From: a virus
Strand: one strand, 5' to 3'
DNA: 50,092 nucleotides
IMG/VR virus record: IMGVR_UViG_3300031576_000068
Coordinates: 1 to 50,092 of that record
Under the pieces are notes generated by a model. It saw only the letters and a program-made list of their open reading frames with translations. It ran no database searches and was not told the DNA's origin. Positions 39,756 through 48,515 of the stretch are shown in pieces (position 1 is the stretch's first letter; the number at the start of each line of letters is the position of its first letter). The position numbers were made by a program, and so were the translations under genes.

Positions 39756-40172
39756 ATGAGTAGATTCAGGAATCCGGAGTGTTCGGGACTTGATGTGAGC
39801 GCTGTCAGTATTGTCACTGATCTGCGCCGGGCCGGATTTGATACGGCAAGGTCGTGCTCTTGGCGCGTTGGGGAGTTCTATGTGGCGATAGAGCCTGACG
39901 AGGGAGAGGAACTTTCCGAACTGCATGAGCGGTTTCTGCGCTATGCGCTGGCGCAGAAGGAGCTATGGCAGTGCTTCAACGTCAGCGAGTGCACGTTCTA
40001 CTGGGACCCCGACAAATACAACTGCAAGTATCTCGTGGTGCAGGTCGGCGGCGCAGCTCCGTTTGCCGGGCACAGGTGCGAGAAGAAGGTGGAGACATTT
40101 TCCTTCCATGAGTTCGAGCGTTCAACCGGTCTTCTGGCCTGGCTCAGAGATCACAGTATGAACAGGAGATGA
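39756..40172 (+). CDS. Hypothetical protein
   Basis: A 138-residue protein from ATG 39756 after GGGAGGGGGTGAGG. Compact alpha/beta with five Cys (ECSG, RSCSW, WQCFN, SECT, YNCKY) and RSTGLLAWLRDH at the end. No family is recognised; the Cys residues are spread rather than in a zinc pattern. Confidence 0.58.
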   Translation: MSRFRNPECSGLDVSAVSIVTDLRRAGFDTARSCSWRVGEFYVAIEPDEGEELSELHERFLRYALAQKELWQCFNVSECTFYWDPDKYNCKYLVVQVGGAAPFAGHRCEKKVETFSFHEFERSTGLLAWLRDHSMNRR

Positions 40173-40173
40173 C

Positions 40174-40407
40174 ATGGCGCGAAGCAGGTTCCGGCAGATC
40201 CTGAAGTCCGAGCAGACGCTGACCTTCGGCTGGCGCGATCGGCTGCGGATCCTCTGGTCTGGGCGTCTGCATGTTGAGCACTTCTTCGGTTGCGAGCATA
40301 AGCCCGGGAGGGTGCAGAGCGCCCCGATGAAGTGGGCGGTGTTGCCGCGACATGAGGCGTCGCGTCCGCGACAAACCGCGTCGCAACCGGAGGAGGGGGC
40401 GGGATGA
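40174..40407 (+). CDS. Small basic protein
   Basis: A 77-residue protein from ATG 40174, directly after the preceding stop. Rich in Arg, with FGWRDRLRILWSGRLHVEHF then CEHKPG. Overlaps the next ATG. Unknown. Confidence 0.5.
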   Translation: MARSRFRQILKSEQTLTFGWRDRLRILWSGRLHVEHFFGCEHKPGRVQSAPMKWAVLPRHEASRPRQTASQPEEGAG

Positions 40408-40811
40408 TGTTCCACTCCGTCTCCCACGCCATGGGCCGCTACTACCGGCTCATGCGCGCCCTCTCGTCGGCCCGCGGTCTGTCTCTTGAGCCCCGTGAGA
40501 TTGACTCGGGCCGAGACACGGGAACGCTTGAGCGGCGGGTCGTGGTGGCCATGACCATCGCCCGGTGCATGAAGCCGCTCTACCAGGCCGAGCGGTTCGT
40601 GCTGGACGCCCTCTACGGCCGTGGCTGGGCCCTGCGGGACCTCCAGGACGCGGTGCGGGAGGCACAGAGGCGGCGTGCCGCGCACGAGCGGTTGAACGGG
40701 TTGCACGGCGCGCCCCTGGTGCGCGGGCTCGAGGAGCTGATCCGGATGCGCCGGCGGGCGGAGCGCAAGGTGGAGCGGGAGCTTGAGCGGCGTGGCCTGC
40801 TCGAGGACTGA
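40404..40811 (+). CDS. Helical hypothetical protein (sigma-like or late-activator candidate)
   Basis: A 135-residue all-helical protein from ATG 40404. ARCMKPLYQAERFVLDALYG, RGWALRDLQDAVREAQRRRA and ERLNGLHGAPLVRGLEELIR resemble small HTH late-gene regulators in layout only. Placed second to last before the terminase genes and just before the likely leader-terminator region, a role in late transcription is possible (inference). Confidence 0.5.
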   Translation: MMFHSVSHAMGRYYRLMRALSSARGLSLEPREIDSGRDTGTLERRVVVAMTIARCMKPLYQAERFVLDALYGRGWALRDLQDAVREAQRRRAAHERLNGLHGAPLVRGLEELIRMRRRAERKVERELERRGLLED

Positions 40812-40830
40812 GGGGAATGTGGGGGGAGCG

Positions 40831-41052
40831 ATGGGGGAAGAATTCATCCGGCTATCGGTCGCGGCTCGCCGTTTGGACATTACGGCCTGGCACCTGCTTA
40901 GGCTCGCGCGCGCCGGATGGTTTCAGCTCGAAGATCGCAGGCGTGTCTGGTCTCGGCGCCCGAAGTGGTTCGTGAGGCGGGCCGACGTCGAGAAGTACGC
41001 GGCGATGGAGCAGCGTTCCACGTGCAACAATAAAGCCGCAGGAAGCACATAA
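40831..41052 (+). CDS. Excisionase/MerR-like HTH protein
   Basis: A 73-residue protein at ATG 40831 after GGGGGGAGCG. Winged-helix pattern of small MerR/excisionase proteins: FIRLSVAARRLDITAWHLLR, then LARAGWFQL, VWSRRPKWFVRRADVEKYA. Last gene of the early operon; may regulate the following late promoter or act as a DNA-bending accessory. Confidence 0.68.
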   Translation: MGEEFIRLSVAARRLDITAWHLLRLARAGWFQLEDRRRVWSRRPKWFVRRADVEKYAAMEQRSTCNNKAAGST

Positions 41053-41083
41053 GTCACAATAGCAGCATTTAGCACCTTGAGTC

Positions 41084-41126
41084 CCGAAACGGCTTGATCT
41101 TCCCGAACGAAAACGTCACGAATAGC
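41084..41126 (+). promoter_or_regulatory. Promoter/operator-like element before the late genes
   Basis: CCGAAACG (41084-41091), then TTGATC (41094-41099) and a CCGAACGAAA stretch in what would be the spacer. This resembles the early promoter (24090: TTGACA, then CCGAAACGAAA and GTCA). The -10 box is poor (AATAGC/GAATAG), so the promoter call is tentative. Confidence 0.42.
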
Positions 41127-41167
41127 GCAACCTCGACGAATTGTTGCCGGGGTCCATGGCACGGACA

Positions 41168-41203
41168 CGAAAGCCCTCGTCGCCAGCGGGGGCTTTTCGT
41201 TTG
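41168..41203 (+). terminator. Intrinsic terminator between early and late regions
   Basis: CGAAAGCCCTCG (41168-41179) pairs with CGGGGGCTTTTCG (41187-41199), about 12 pairs with one bulge, around loop TCGCCAG; a T-rich stretch follows. It ends the early transcript 24 bases before the small terminase start. Confidence 0.82.
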
Positions 41204-41226
41204 TCCGCGAGAGGTGGTGGTGGATC

Positions 41227-41871
41227 GTGGCCACGCGCAAGAGGACGAGCGGATCGGGCACGCGCAAGCCAGGGCAGACCTACGTCGACCGAAACGGCGT
41301 GAGCTACGAGTACCGGCTCGCCGACGCCGATCGGTGCAATGGATGGAATCCAAGCGAGCAACGCCACTGCCGTTGCCGGCCCGGGTACAGGACGGATCAT
41401 CCCGGTGAGGGACGCTGCTACCGGCACAAGGGCCGCGAGCCACAGCACGGACGGCGATCGGATCGGTTGAAAGGATCCAAGTCGCTCAAGCAGCGGGCCT
41501 CGCGCTACGCGGCCCATGAGGGTCTGGGGAAAGCGGCGACTGCAGCGCTTTATGATCCGGAGCTGCTCAAGGTCCTCGACGAAGTGGCCTTTGCCCAGGC
41601 GGCGGTTCAGGCGTGGGTCGAGGAGCACAGGAAGGATGTGCCCGACAGCGCATTCACGAAGCAGATGTTCGGTCTATTCGATTCTCTCGTCAGGCTCAAG
41701 GAGGCGGGCCATCGGATCGCGGAAGCGTGGACCGATCGGAGAGCGGTCGCGTTCATGGACTACCTGCGCCAGGTCATCCGGGATTCCCTCGACCGTCACT
41801 TTGCGGGGCACCCGGCGATCCCGAAAGTGCTGCTCGAGATCGCGGAGGAAGCCGAGAGGTTCAAGGTTTGA
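41227..41871 (+). CDS. Terminase small subunit
   Basis: A 214-residue protein from GTG 41227. The N-terminal Cys/His motif CNGWNPSEQRHCRCRPGYRT then HPGEGRCYRHKG is a zinc-type element shared by many small terminases; the rest is helical (SKSLKQRASRYAAHEGLGKA; PKVLLEIAEEAERFKV). It recognises packaging DNA with the large subunit. Start follows GGTGGTGGATC rather than a strong SD. The large subunit starts with TTG in its stop. Confidence 0.8.
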   Translation: MATRKRTSGSGTRKPGQTYVDRNGVSYEYRLADADRCNGWNPSEQRHCRCRPGYRTDHPGEGRCYRHKGREPQHGRRSDRLKGSKSLKQRASRYAAHEGLGKAATAALYDPELLKVLDEVAFAQAAVQAWVEEHRKDVPDSAFTKQMFGLFDSLVRLKEAGHRIAEAWTDRRAVAFMDYLRQVIRDSLDRHFAGHPAIPKVLLEIAEEAERFKV

Positions 41872-43577
41872 GGGGCACCGGCTCGGGCGTTGCGTGGATT
41901 CAGAACTTCAACGCGCGCACACCACAGGAGTCCTTCGCGCGGGGCCTACGCGAAGATGCGGAGCGGCTGAACCGACTCGAGGTGAACAGGGCGCCGATCG
42001 ACGAGATCGCCTACGCGACCGAGCATCACCTTGACGCGCTCACGCGCCGCCCACTGCGCTTCGACGATCGGCCGTACCTGCGGGGCATCTATGCGGACGG
42101 GGCACTGGCCCAGGTAATCAAGAAGTCGGTGCAGTCGTGCCTCACGGAGCGGTTCCTGGTCCACGCGCTCATTCGGGCCGGCGAGCAGGGATACTCGGTC
42201 CTGTACGTCCTGCCCTCGCAGATGGCGAGATCGACGTTCGTCCCGAACCGGGTGGACCGCCTGTTCTCGATCGCCCCGCACTACCGGGAGCTGGCGAGGA
42301 ACGCCATCGGGCACGCAGAGAGCGTGGCGCTTAAGCACTTCGGCGTCGGGACAATCAAGTTCGTCGGATCGAATTCGCAGGACGAGTTCGTGGAGTTCCC
42401 CGCGGACTCCCTGATCGTGGACGAATACGATCGCTGCAACCTCGAGAACCTGCTCCTCGCACCCGACCGGCTCACGGCATCGCTTCTCAAGGAGGACATC
42501 CGCTTCTCGACGCCAAGCATCGAGGGGTACGGGATCGACCGGGCCTACGGCGAGAGCGACGCGAAGCGGTGGATGGTCAGGTGCGGTAGATGCGGCTTGG
42601 CCCAGGCGATCGACTGGTTTCAGAACGTGGTGAGAGAGGTGGAGAGTGGACAGTTCGCGCTGCGCGACCGCCACTGGGATCCGGAAGGATCGGCCGACGC
42701 CAGCGCGAACTGCCTTGCCTGCGAGGCGCCGATCGACCGGCTCGGCCCAGGGGAATGGGTCGCCGAGTATCCGAACCGCGACGTGTCCGGCTACCACGTC
42801 TCGAAGATGATCGCCCCGGTCGCGAAGGCGGGGGAGCGGCAAATCGCGACGTTATGGGCGAAGTTCCAGAAGGGCCAGTCGGATCTCAGCGTCTATCAGG
42901 TGTTCATGAATTCAGACCTCGGGCTGGCCTGGACGGCCCCGGGTGCGAAGCTCACGGAGGCACTGCTCGCCGCGTGCGCAGACGAAGCACATCACCTGCT
43001 TCCACAGGCGGTCGGCTGCGCGATGGGCGTGGACGTGGGGAAAGTCTTCCACGTCGAGATCACGGACAACCTAACTCAGTGCGGCCCCCGCGTGGTCTGG
43101 GCAGGAACCGTTCAGGACGACGAGGAACTCTCGCGCCTCATGCGCGCCTACGACGTCCGGTGCTGCGTCGTGGACGCGGCGCCGGAGACACACCTGGTCA
43201 AGAAGTTCCAAGCCAGGCACCCGGGGCGGGTCTTCCTCGCGCGCTACGACGCGAACCGGATCGGCGAGCCGCTGATCAACACGGACGATGGGATAGTGTC
43301 CTACGATCGGACGCAATCCCTGGACGCTTCTCACGCCGAGTTGCTCGAGCGCGGGGTCATTCTCCCCGCTGAGTTCAGAACCATCGACGGCGGCGAGTTC
43401 GTCCGACAGATGTGCGCCCCGGCCCGGGTGTTTGAGGAATCGCGCGGACGTTACGTCTGGATCGAGGGCTCGGAACCCGATCACTACCGGCACGCACATA
43501 ACTACAACTGGATCGCCCGGGATCTGCGCCACCGCGGGTTCGGCGGCCGCAGGTGGGGCGCGATGGTGGTCGGATGA
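41868..43577 (+). CDS. terL: Terminase large subunit (GpA-like)
   Basis: A 569-residue packaging ATPase-nuclease; TTG 41868 overlaps the small subunit stop (TTGA). N-terminal ATPase: a Walker-A-like IKKSVQSCLTERFLV (no canonical GKT), LYVLPSQMARSTFVPNRVDR, Walker B SLIVDEYDRC. Two zinc-type Cys pairs (CGRCG, CLAC) near residues 245-290 are typical of GpA members. The C-terminal nuclease region has CAMGVDVGK, CCVVDAAPETHLVKKF and a late H-A-H-N-Y motif. It cuts concatemeric DNA and drives it into the prohead. Confidence 0.9.
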   Translation: MRGTGSGVAWIQNFNARTPQESFARGLREDAERLNRLEVNRAPIDEIAYATEHHLDALTRRPLRFDDRPYLRGIYADGALAQVIKKSVQSCLTERFLVHALIRAGEQGYSVLYVLPSQMARSTFVPNRVDRLFSIAPHYRELARNAIGHAESVALKHFGVGTIKFVGSNSQDEFVEFPADSLIVDEYDRCNLENLLLAPDRLTASLLKEDIRFSTPSIEGYGIDRAYGESDAKRWMVRCGRCGLAQAIDWFQNVVREVESGQFALRDRHWDPEGSADASANCLACEAPIDRLGPGEWVAEYPNRDVSGYHVSKMIAPVAKAGERQIATLWAKFQKGQSDLSVYQVFMNSDLGLAWTAPGAKLTEALLAACADEAHHLLPQAVGCAMGVDVGKVFHVEITDNLTQCGPRVVWAGTVQDDEELSRLMRAYDVRCCVVDAAPETHLVKKFQARHPGRVFLARYDANRIGEPLINTDDGIVSYDRTQSLDASHAELLERGVILPAEFRTIDGGEFVRQMCAPARVFEESRGRYVWIEGSEPDHYRHAHNYNWIARDLRHRGFGGRRWGAMVVG

Positions 43578-45766
43578 GCATTATGTCGCGGATCATTGAC
43601 GCCGCCCGCGTTGGGCTGCGTGACGACCGTAGCCTCGATGGCGCGGGTGCATTCGGCCATGCCATGGCCTCGGTTGGAACCGGGATCCAGATCAGGAAGT
43701 ATTTCGAAAACTGGTCCTACGCCGACTCGTTCCGCCGTGCGATTGATCTGCATGGAGGTGCGACAGGCCAGAACGTCACGGACCCTTATCGGCAGTCTGG
43801 CCCGTACAAGCGCGGCGTGGACGCCGTGGCGAAGGCCGTCCGTTCCGTCCCTTGGCGACTGTTCCCGGCTGGAGATAGTGAGAAAGAAGTCACGAACGGC
43901 CGCGTCTGGGATCTGTTCCGTGCGCCGAACCCTACGATGAGTCGGCTACAACTGTTCGTAGGCACGGTCGTCCACCTCTACCGTGATGGCGAGGCGGTGT
44001 GGGCCTACGACAAGATGAGCGGAGGAGTTCCCGGTGAGGTCTGGCTTCTCAACCCGAGATGGTTGACACCGAAGACACGGGAATCTGATGGGCTACTTCA
44101 GGCATGGGAATACAGGAACCCGCGGATGAGGCGCGCGATCACGTATCCCGTCGAGGAAACGACGCACTTCAAGAACTACAACCCGGACGATCCGATCCGG
44201 GGGCTGCCCATCGTGACCGGCGGTCTCGCGGACGTCGACTTCGAGTTCTGGGCCAAGTCGCTGATGGCGAGCGTGCTCGCGCAGGGCGGCCACTTCGGCG
44301 ACGTATTTAGCACGGACAAGGACGTACCGCCCGAGACGGCGACAGCGATCATGGAGACGATCCTCGCGCGCCATGGTGGCCCCGGAAAGGCGCTCAAACC
44401 GATCATGCTGGAGAAGGGTTTCAGGCTCGAGCGCGCGCCGACATCGCCTCGGGACATGCAGTACGAGCAGCAGCAGAGATTCAGCCGAGAGGAGACGGCC
44501 GGAAACACGGGCGTCCCTCCGCTCTACATGGGGATCCTCGAGTTCGCCAACTACGCGAACGCCCGCGTACAGGAGCGGATCTTCTGGACCAACACGGTGA
44601 TACCGTTGCTCGACGACGTGACAGACTCGCTGGGCTCGAGCTTCTTCGCGCGCTTCGCTCCCGACATCGTGGGCATGTTCGACACGAGCGGCGTCACGGC
44701 GATGAAGGACGCGTTCGGAGAGAAGGTACTGTGGGTCCAGATCCTGGAGGCCGCAGGATGGCCCATCAACGCGATAAGCAAACTGCTCGATCTGGGCTTT
44801 GACCCGGTGCCATGGGGCGACGACAAACTCGTGCCGTTCTCGATGGTGCCTGCGCGGTTGGCTGTAGGCCAGACTCTGGATGACGTGGGCGGCAGCGGCT
44901 CACCGGCACAACCGCGCGCGATCGGTACGTCCACCCATGCGTGGCCCAGCATCGTCCGCGCGTCGAGGCGGGACGCGTCTGACGATGCGCGCTTCGCCGG
45001 GTCGCTCCTTGCGAGCGAAGAGCGCCGCACTGTCCACTGGCGAGGCTTCGTACAGACCCTTGCACCGATCGAGAATCAGTTCGGCAAGCGCCTGCGCGTA
45101 TACTTCACCGATCAGCGGCGCGAGGTCCTGAATAACCTGGCCAACTCTGAGAAGCGCGGTCGAGGGCTGCGCAAGCAGGACACCGACAGCGAGATCGACA
45201 GCATCCTGTTCGACCTTGAGGACGGGACGACACGGCTTCGGCTACTGGCGCGGCCGTTCCTCGCGACCGCGATGGAGACTGGTGCCGGGCAGATCCTGGC
45301 AGATCTCGATGTAGACCCGTTTGACATCGACGATTCCAGGGCGCAGGCCGCCATCTCCACTCGTCTACAGAAAGTGACACGGATCAACGAGACAACTCGC
45401 GATGGACTGCGAGAGGCGCTGCGCGAGGGGCTCACCGCGGGGGAGTCGATATCAGATCTTGCGGCACGCGTGCGCGGCGTCTTCGAAGCGTCCTCAGCGC
45501 GGAGCAGGATGATTGCCAGGACCGAGATCGCCGGCGCCGCGAACGAGGGGAAGCTCGTGGCCGCGCAGGAAGCAGGGCTCGAGCGACACGAGTGGCTCTC
45601 GGCACGGGACGACGCTGTGCGCGACGATCATGTCGCCGAGGATGGGAACGTCGTGCGCGTGGGCGCACCGTTCCCGGTTACGAACCTTCTGTACCCGCTG
45701 GACTCGTCCGGACCGCCGGAGCAGGTGGTGAACTGCCGATGCACAACGATCCCAGCGTTGACGTGA
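43574..45766 (+). CDS. Portal protein fused to Mu F-like head morphogenesis domain
   Basis: A 730-residue protein from ATG 43574, overlapping the terL stop. The first 430 residues follow HK97-type portals: PYKRGVDAVAKAVRSVPWRL, NPTMSRLQLFVGTVVHLYRD, YNPDDPIRGLPIVTGG, then RFSREETAGNTGVPPLYMGI. From about residue 490 the protein becomes the MuF-type module: RTEIAGAANEGKLVAAQEAG, HEWLSARDDAVRDDHVAEDG and the signature end VVNCRCTTIPAL. In most phages these are two genes, so here the minor head protein is delivered as part of each portal subunit. A real fusion, since no stop or start lies between the parts. Confidence 0.9.
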   Translation: MSIMSRIIDAARVGLRDDRSLDGAGAFGHAMASVGTGIQIRKYFENWSYADSFRRAIDLHGGATGQNVTDPYRQSGPYKRGVDAVAKAVRSVPWRLFPAGDSEKEVTNGRVWDLFRAPNPTMSRLQLFVGTVVHLYRDGEAVWAYDKMSGGVPGEVWLLNPRWLTPKTRESDGLLQAWEYRNPRMRRAITYPVEETTHFKNYNPDDPIRGLPIVTGGLADVDFEFWAKSLMASVLAQGGHFGDVFSTDKDVPPETATAIMETILARHGGPGKALKPIMLEKGFRLERAPTSPRDMQYEQQQRFSREETAGNTGVPPLYMGILEFANYANARVQERIFWTNTVIPLLDDVTDSLGSSFFARFAPDIVGMFDTSGVTAMKDAFGEKVLWVQILEAAGWPINAISKLLDLGFDPVPWGDDKLVPFSMVPARLAVGQTLDDVGGSGSPAQPRAIGTSTHAWPSIVRASRRDASDDARFAGSLLASEERRTVHWRGFVQTLAPIENQFGKRLRVYFTDQRREVLNNLANSEKRGRGLRKQDTDSEIDSILFDLEDGTTRLRLLARPFLATAMETGAGQILADLDVDPFDIDDSRAQAAISTRLQKVTRINETTRDGLREALREGLTAGESISDLAARVRGVFEASSARSRMIARTEIAGAANEGKLVAAQEAGLERHEWLSARDDAVRDDHVAEDGNVVRVGAPFPVTNLLYPLDSSGPPEQVVNCRCTTIPALT

Positions 45767-45776
45767 GGAGAGTCTG

Positions 45777-47126
45777 ATGCCGGACATGATGGCAATGAAC
45801 CGGGCTTACCCCGTTCCCGAGCGTGATGGACTGTGGCGAGAGGCGTTCGCGTTCGAGACCAAGCAGGAGGACGAGAGCTCGCGCGTCGTGCGCTTCGTCG
45901 GATCGACAGAGGACGTGGATAGGGACGGGGACGTGATCCAGGTGTCCGGATGGGATCTGCGACCGTTCAAGAAGAACCCGGTCGTTCTCTGGAGTCACGA
46001 TTACCGGATACCGGCAATCGGCAAAGCGATCAGGGTCGAGAAGGTTGAAGGGAAGCTCACGTTCGACGTGGAGTTCGCGAAGCGGGAGGAACACGAACTA
46101 GCCGACACGATTTTCCGCCTCGTCAAAGGCGGTTTTCTCAGGGCTACGAGCGTGGGCTTCATTCCGAAGGAGATCGCCGACAGGACCGACGAAGAAGGCG
46201 AGAAGCTGGCGAGTGGGCGTCTTTTCAAGAAGCAGGAACTCCTCGAGCTGTCCATCGTGAACGTGCCGAGCAACCCGCATGCCCTTGAGGAAGCCTACGC
46301 GAAGGGGATCGTGACGCATGCCGAGATGGCCGAACTCGATGCGCTCCTGAGGGGCCCGGTGCCCTACACGCAGAATCCGGTCACAGGAGAGGATGAAGCT
46401 TGGGACGGCGCAGCGGCGCGAGGGCGCCTGGTCCGGTGGGCCGGAGGACCTGATCCGGACGAGATCGATTGGGCCAAGCTCGCGAAGGGGTTTGCGTGGT
46501 TTGACTCGGAGAGCCGTGAAACCTTGGGCGCCTACAAGCTGCCTCATCACGATGTGCGCGCCGGTCAACTCGTGTCCCACCGCCGTGGAGTCATAGCCGC
46601 CATGGTGGCCCATCTCGGTGGGCGCGGAGGAACAGACATCCCGGAGGGCGATCGCCGTCCGGTGTACGCGCACCTTGCGAAAGAATACGCACATCACGGG
46701 ATGGAGCCGCCGGAGTTCAGACTGCTCGCGCTTCACGAGCAGGTTCGCATGCTGACGGATGCTGGGTTCGCGGGCCAGCAGACACTCCAGTTTTTGGGCG
46801 CGTCTCCGGAGAATTCAGGCGTGACGACAGAGGAAGAGCGGCATCAGGATCTTGAGTCCATGCGTCGCCGGATCGAAGACAAGATCTGCGGGGTTTTCGG
46901 GAGCGAGACGGAGAAAGTCCGTGCAGAGCTGCGCGATCTCACCTCGCGCTTCATTTTGCTTGACGACGGGTTCAGAGAACTCGCCGCCGAGATCCGGGAG
47001 GGGAAGTTCCCCGATCCCGTTTGTGCCAACGAGGACCCGCCCGAGGTGCGGGCCCTGTGGCGGCGCATCGAGCAGTCGGTGCGCGAGCTGCGGGACCTGA
47101 CCCACCAAAAGGACGGCAACACGTAG
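45777..47126 (+). CDS. HK97-type prohead protease with C-terminal extension
   Basis: A 449-residue protein from ATG 45777. The protease domain (residues about 20-190) shows FVGSTEDVDRDGDVIQVSGW, the His motif LWSHDYRIPAIGKA and the Ser motif GGFLRATSVGFIP, then ELLELSIVNVPSNPHA. About 260 more residues follow, with MAAMVAHLGGRGG-like and helical segments (EERHQDLESMRRRIEDKICG), more than normal for the family (about 200 residues), so the extension may be a scaffold domain fused to the protease. It matures the capsid by trimming the major capsid protein. Confidence 0.9.
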   Translation: MPDMMAMNRAYPVPERDGLWREAFAFETKQEDESSRVVRFVGSTEDVDRDGDVIQVSGWDLRPFKKNPVVLWSHDYRIPAIGKAIRVEKVEGKLTFDVEFAKREEHELADTIFRLVKGGFLRATSVGFIPKEIADRTDEEGEKLASGRLFKKQELLELSIVNVPSNPHALEEAYAKGIVTHAEMAELDALLRGPVPYTQNPVTGEDEAWDGAAARGRLVRWAGGPDPDEIDWAKLAKGFAWFDSESRETLGAYKLPHHDVRAGQLVSHRRGVIAAMVAHLGGRGGTDIPEGDRRPVYAHLAKEYAHHGMEPPEFRLLALHEQVRMLTDAGFAGQQTLQFLGASPENSGVTTEEERHQDLESMRRRIEDKICGVFGSETEKVRAELRDLTSRFILLDDGFRELAAEIREGKFPDPVCANEDPPEVRALWRRIEQSVRELRDLTHQKDGNT

Positions 47127-47148
47127 GTGGTTGGAAGAAAAACACTTT

Positions 47149-47178
47149 GAGAACACCCCGCGCCAGGCGGGGTTTCTC
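47149..47178 (+). terminator. Stable hairpin before the capsid gene
   Basis: GAGAA plus ACCCCGC (47149-47161, one bulged C) pairs with GCGGGGT plus TTCTC (47167-47178) around GCCAG. The T-run is short, so termination is likely weak. The hairpin lies 13 bases before the capsid start and next to its ribosome site (GGAG). Confidence 0.65.
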
Positions 47179-47191
47179 GTTGGAGAACATC

Positions 47192-48448
47192 ATGCCGGAC
47201 CCTATCGGGTTGCAGGAGCAGTACGTCGAACGAGTGAAGGATCTGGCCACACAGGTGGCCGGCGTGTCGGCGGTCCTCAAGGCCCAGGACGAGTTTCTGA
47301 ACGAACTGGGCAAGGAGACCGAAGAGCGCAAGGAGAAGGTCAAGAACATCGTCGCGGCGTTCGACAAGATCGACGAGATCAAGAAGAGCGTCGACGGGCT
47401 CGAGAAGCAGGTGGCCAGGCGCAAGATGAATCTCGCGTCGGCCTTCGAGCCTGGGGAGAAGGAGGCGCTGCTCTCCAAGTGGGTAGCCGGGGTGCTCAGG
47501 GCGAAGACGGCTCCGGAGTACGCCGCCCAGATGTTCGGGGAGGTGAAGGAGGCCCTGATCACCAAGGATCTCCAGGCGGATACGGGTTCGGGGTCGCACT
47601 TCGTCCCGAAGCCGCTGATCGCCGAGGTGATCCGCGAGCAGCCAGAGGTCGCGAGCTTCCGGAACCTGGCCCGGGTGGTCCCGATGACGAGCGACAAGCA
47701 GGACTGGCCCTCGCTCGGCGCCGTGACGACCGCCTGGCAGGGGACCTACGGCACGGCTTCCGTCGATCAGACGCCGACCACGAACATCGTGTCGCTCGTG
47801 GCCGATACGCTGATCGCCACCGTGCCCATCGGGAACCAGCTCCTCCAGGATGCGACGCCCGATATCGTGCCGGCGCTGACGGACGCCTTCCGGGAGGTGA
47901 TCATGCTCGCGGAGGAGAAGCAGGGGCTGTTGGGCACCGGGGCCGGAGCGGATCCCTTCACGGGGATCGGCTCGGCTGCAGGCGTCCAGCAGAGGGTCAT
48001 GGTCGGCGCCGCGGCCTCGACGAAGGTCGTGCTTACGGACATCACGGGGCTGATCGGAACGCTGATCAGCCGCGCGCTGGCCGGGGCACGGTTCTTCGCT
48101 AGCCGCACGCTCGTGAACCAGTTCCGCGAGATCAACGACGGCCAGGGCCGGCCGATCTTCGGGCTGGTGAACGAGACGCAGACGCATCAGATGTACGGCT
48201 TCCCGGTGGTCGTTTCCGATCAGATGCCTCAGATCGGGGCGGGCGGCGGCGGGGCCGTGAACGAGATCAACCTCATCCTCGGGAACCTGCGGAACGTGTT
48301 CCTCGGCGACCGCCGGCAGGTGGAGATCTTCCTGTCGGAGCATGCCGAGGTGCGCAAGTACGAGACCCTCATGCGCGTCACGGAGCGGGTCGCGATCACC
48401 GTCGCGATCGCAGCCTACTTCGCACGACTCAAGAGGGCCGCGGCCTAA
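47192..48448 (+). CDS. Major capsid protein (HK97 fold)
   Basis: A 418-residue protein; ATG 47192 follows GGAGAAC, while an earlier in-frame reading begins inside the protease. The N-terminal 100 residues are a coiled-coil delta domain (QEQYVERVKDLATQVAGVSA, then KEKVKNIVAAFDKIDEIKKS) to be cut off by the protease. The HK97 core shows ADTGSGSHFVPKPLIAEVIR, WPSLGAVTTAWQGTYGTAS, LIATVPIGNQLLQDATPDIV, ALTDAFREVIMLAEEKQGLL and a C-terminal PVVVSDQMPQIG with a P-domain/E-loop order typical of the family. Builds the icosahedral shell. Confidence 0.92.
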   Translation: MPDPIGLQEQYVERVKDLATQVAGVSAVLKAQDEFLNELGKETEERKEKVKNIVAAFDKIDEIKKSVDGLEKQVARRKMNLASAFEPGEKEALLSKWVAGVLRAKTAPEYAAQMFGEVKEALITKDLQADTGSGSHFVPKPLIAEVIREQPEVASFRNLARVVPMTSDKQDWPSLGAVTTAWQGTYGTASVDQTPTTNIVSLVADTLIATVPIGNQLLQDATPDIVPALTDAFREVIMLAEEKQGLLGTGAGADPFTGIGSAAGVQQRVMVGAAASTKVVLTDITGLIGTLISRALAGARFFASRTLVNQFREINDGQGRPIFGLVNETQTHQMYGFPVVVSDQMPQIGAGGGGAVNEINLILGNLRNVFLGDRRQVEIFLSEHAEVRKYETLMRVTERVAITVAIAAYFARLKRAAA

Positions 48449-48470
48449 GCCGGAAGGCCGATCATATGGA

Positions 48471-48500
48471 GGGGGCCCGTTCGCGGGCCCCCTTCTTTTC
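48471..48500 (+). terminator. Intrinsic terminator after the capsid gene
   Basis: GGGGGCCCG (48471-48479) pairs with CGGGCCCCC (48484-48492) around TTCG, followed by TTCTTTTC. It lies 22 bases past the capsid stop and would lower expression of later genes relative to the capsid gene. Confidence 0.85.
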
Positions 48501-48515
48501 TCGGAGGTCTTCAGG

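Noticed and set aside
41927-42160. Missing Walker A as proof of a broken terminase
   Set aside because: GpA-like large terminases often have divergent Walker A sequences. Walker B, the zinc pairs and the nuclease region are intact, so the gene is not called broken.
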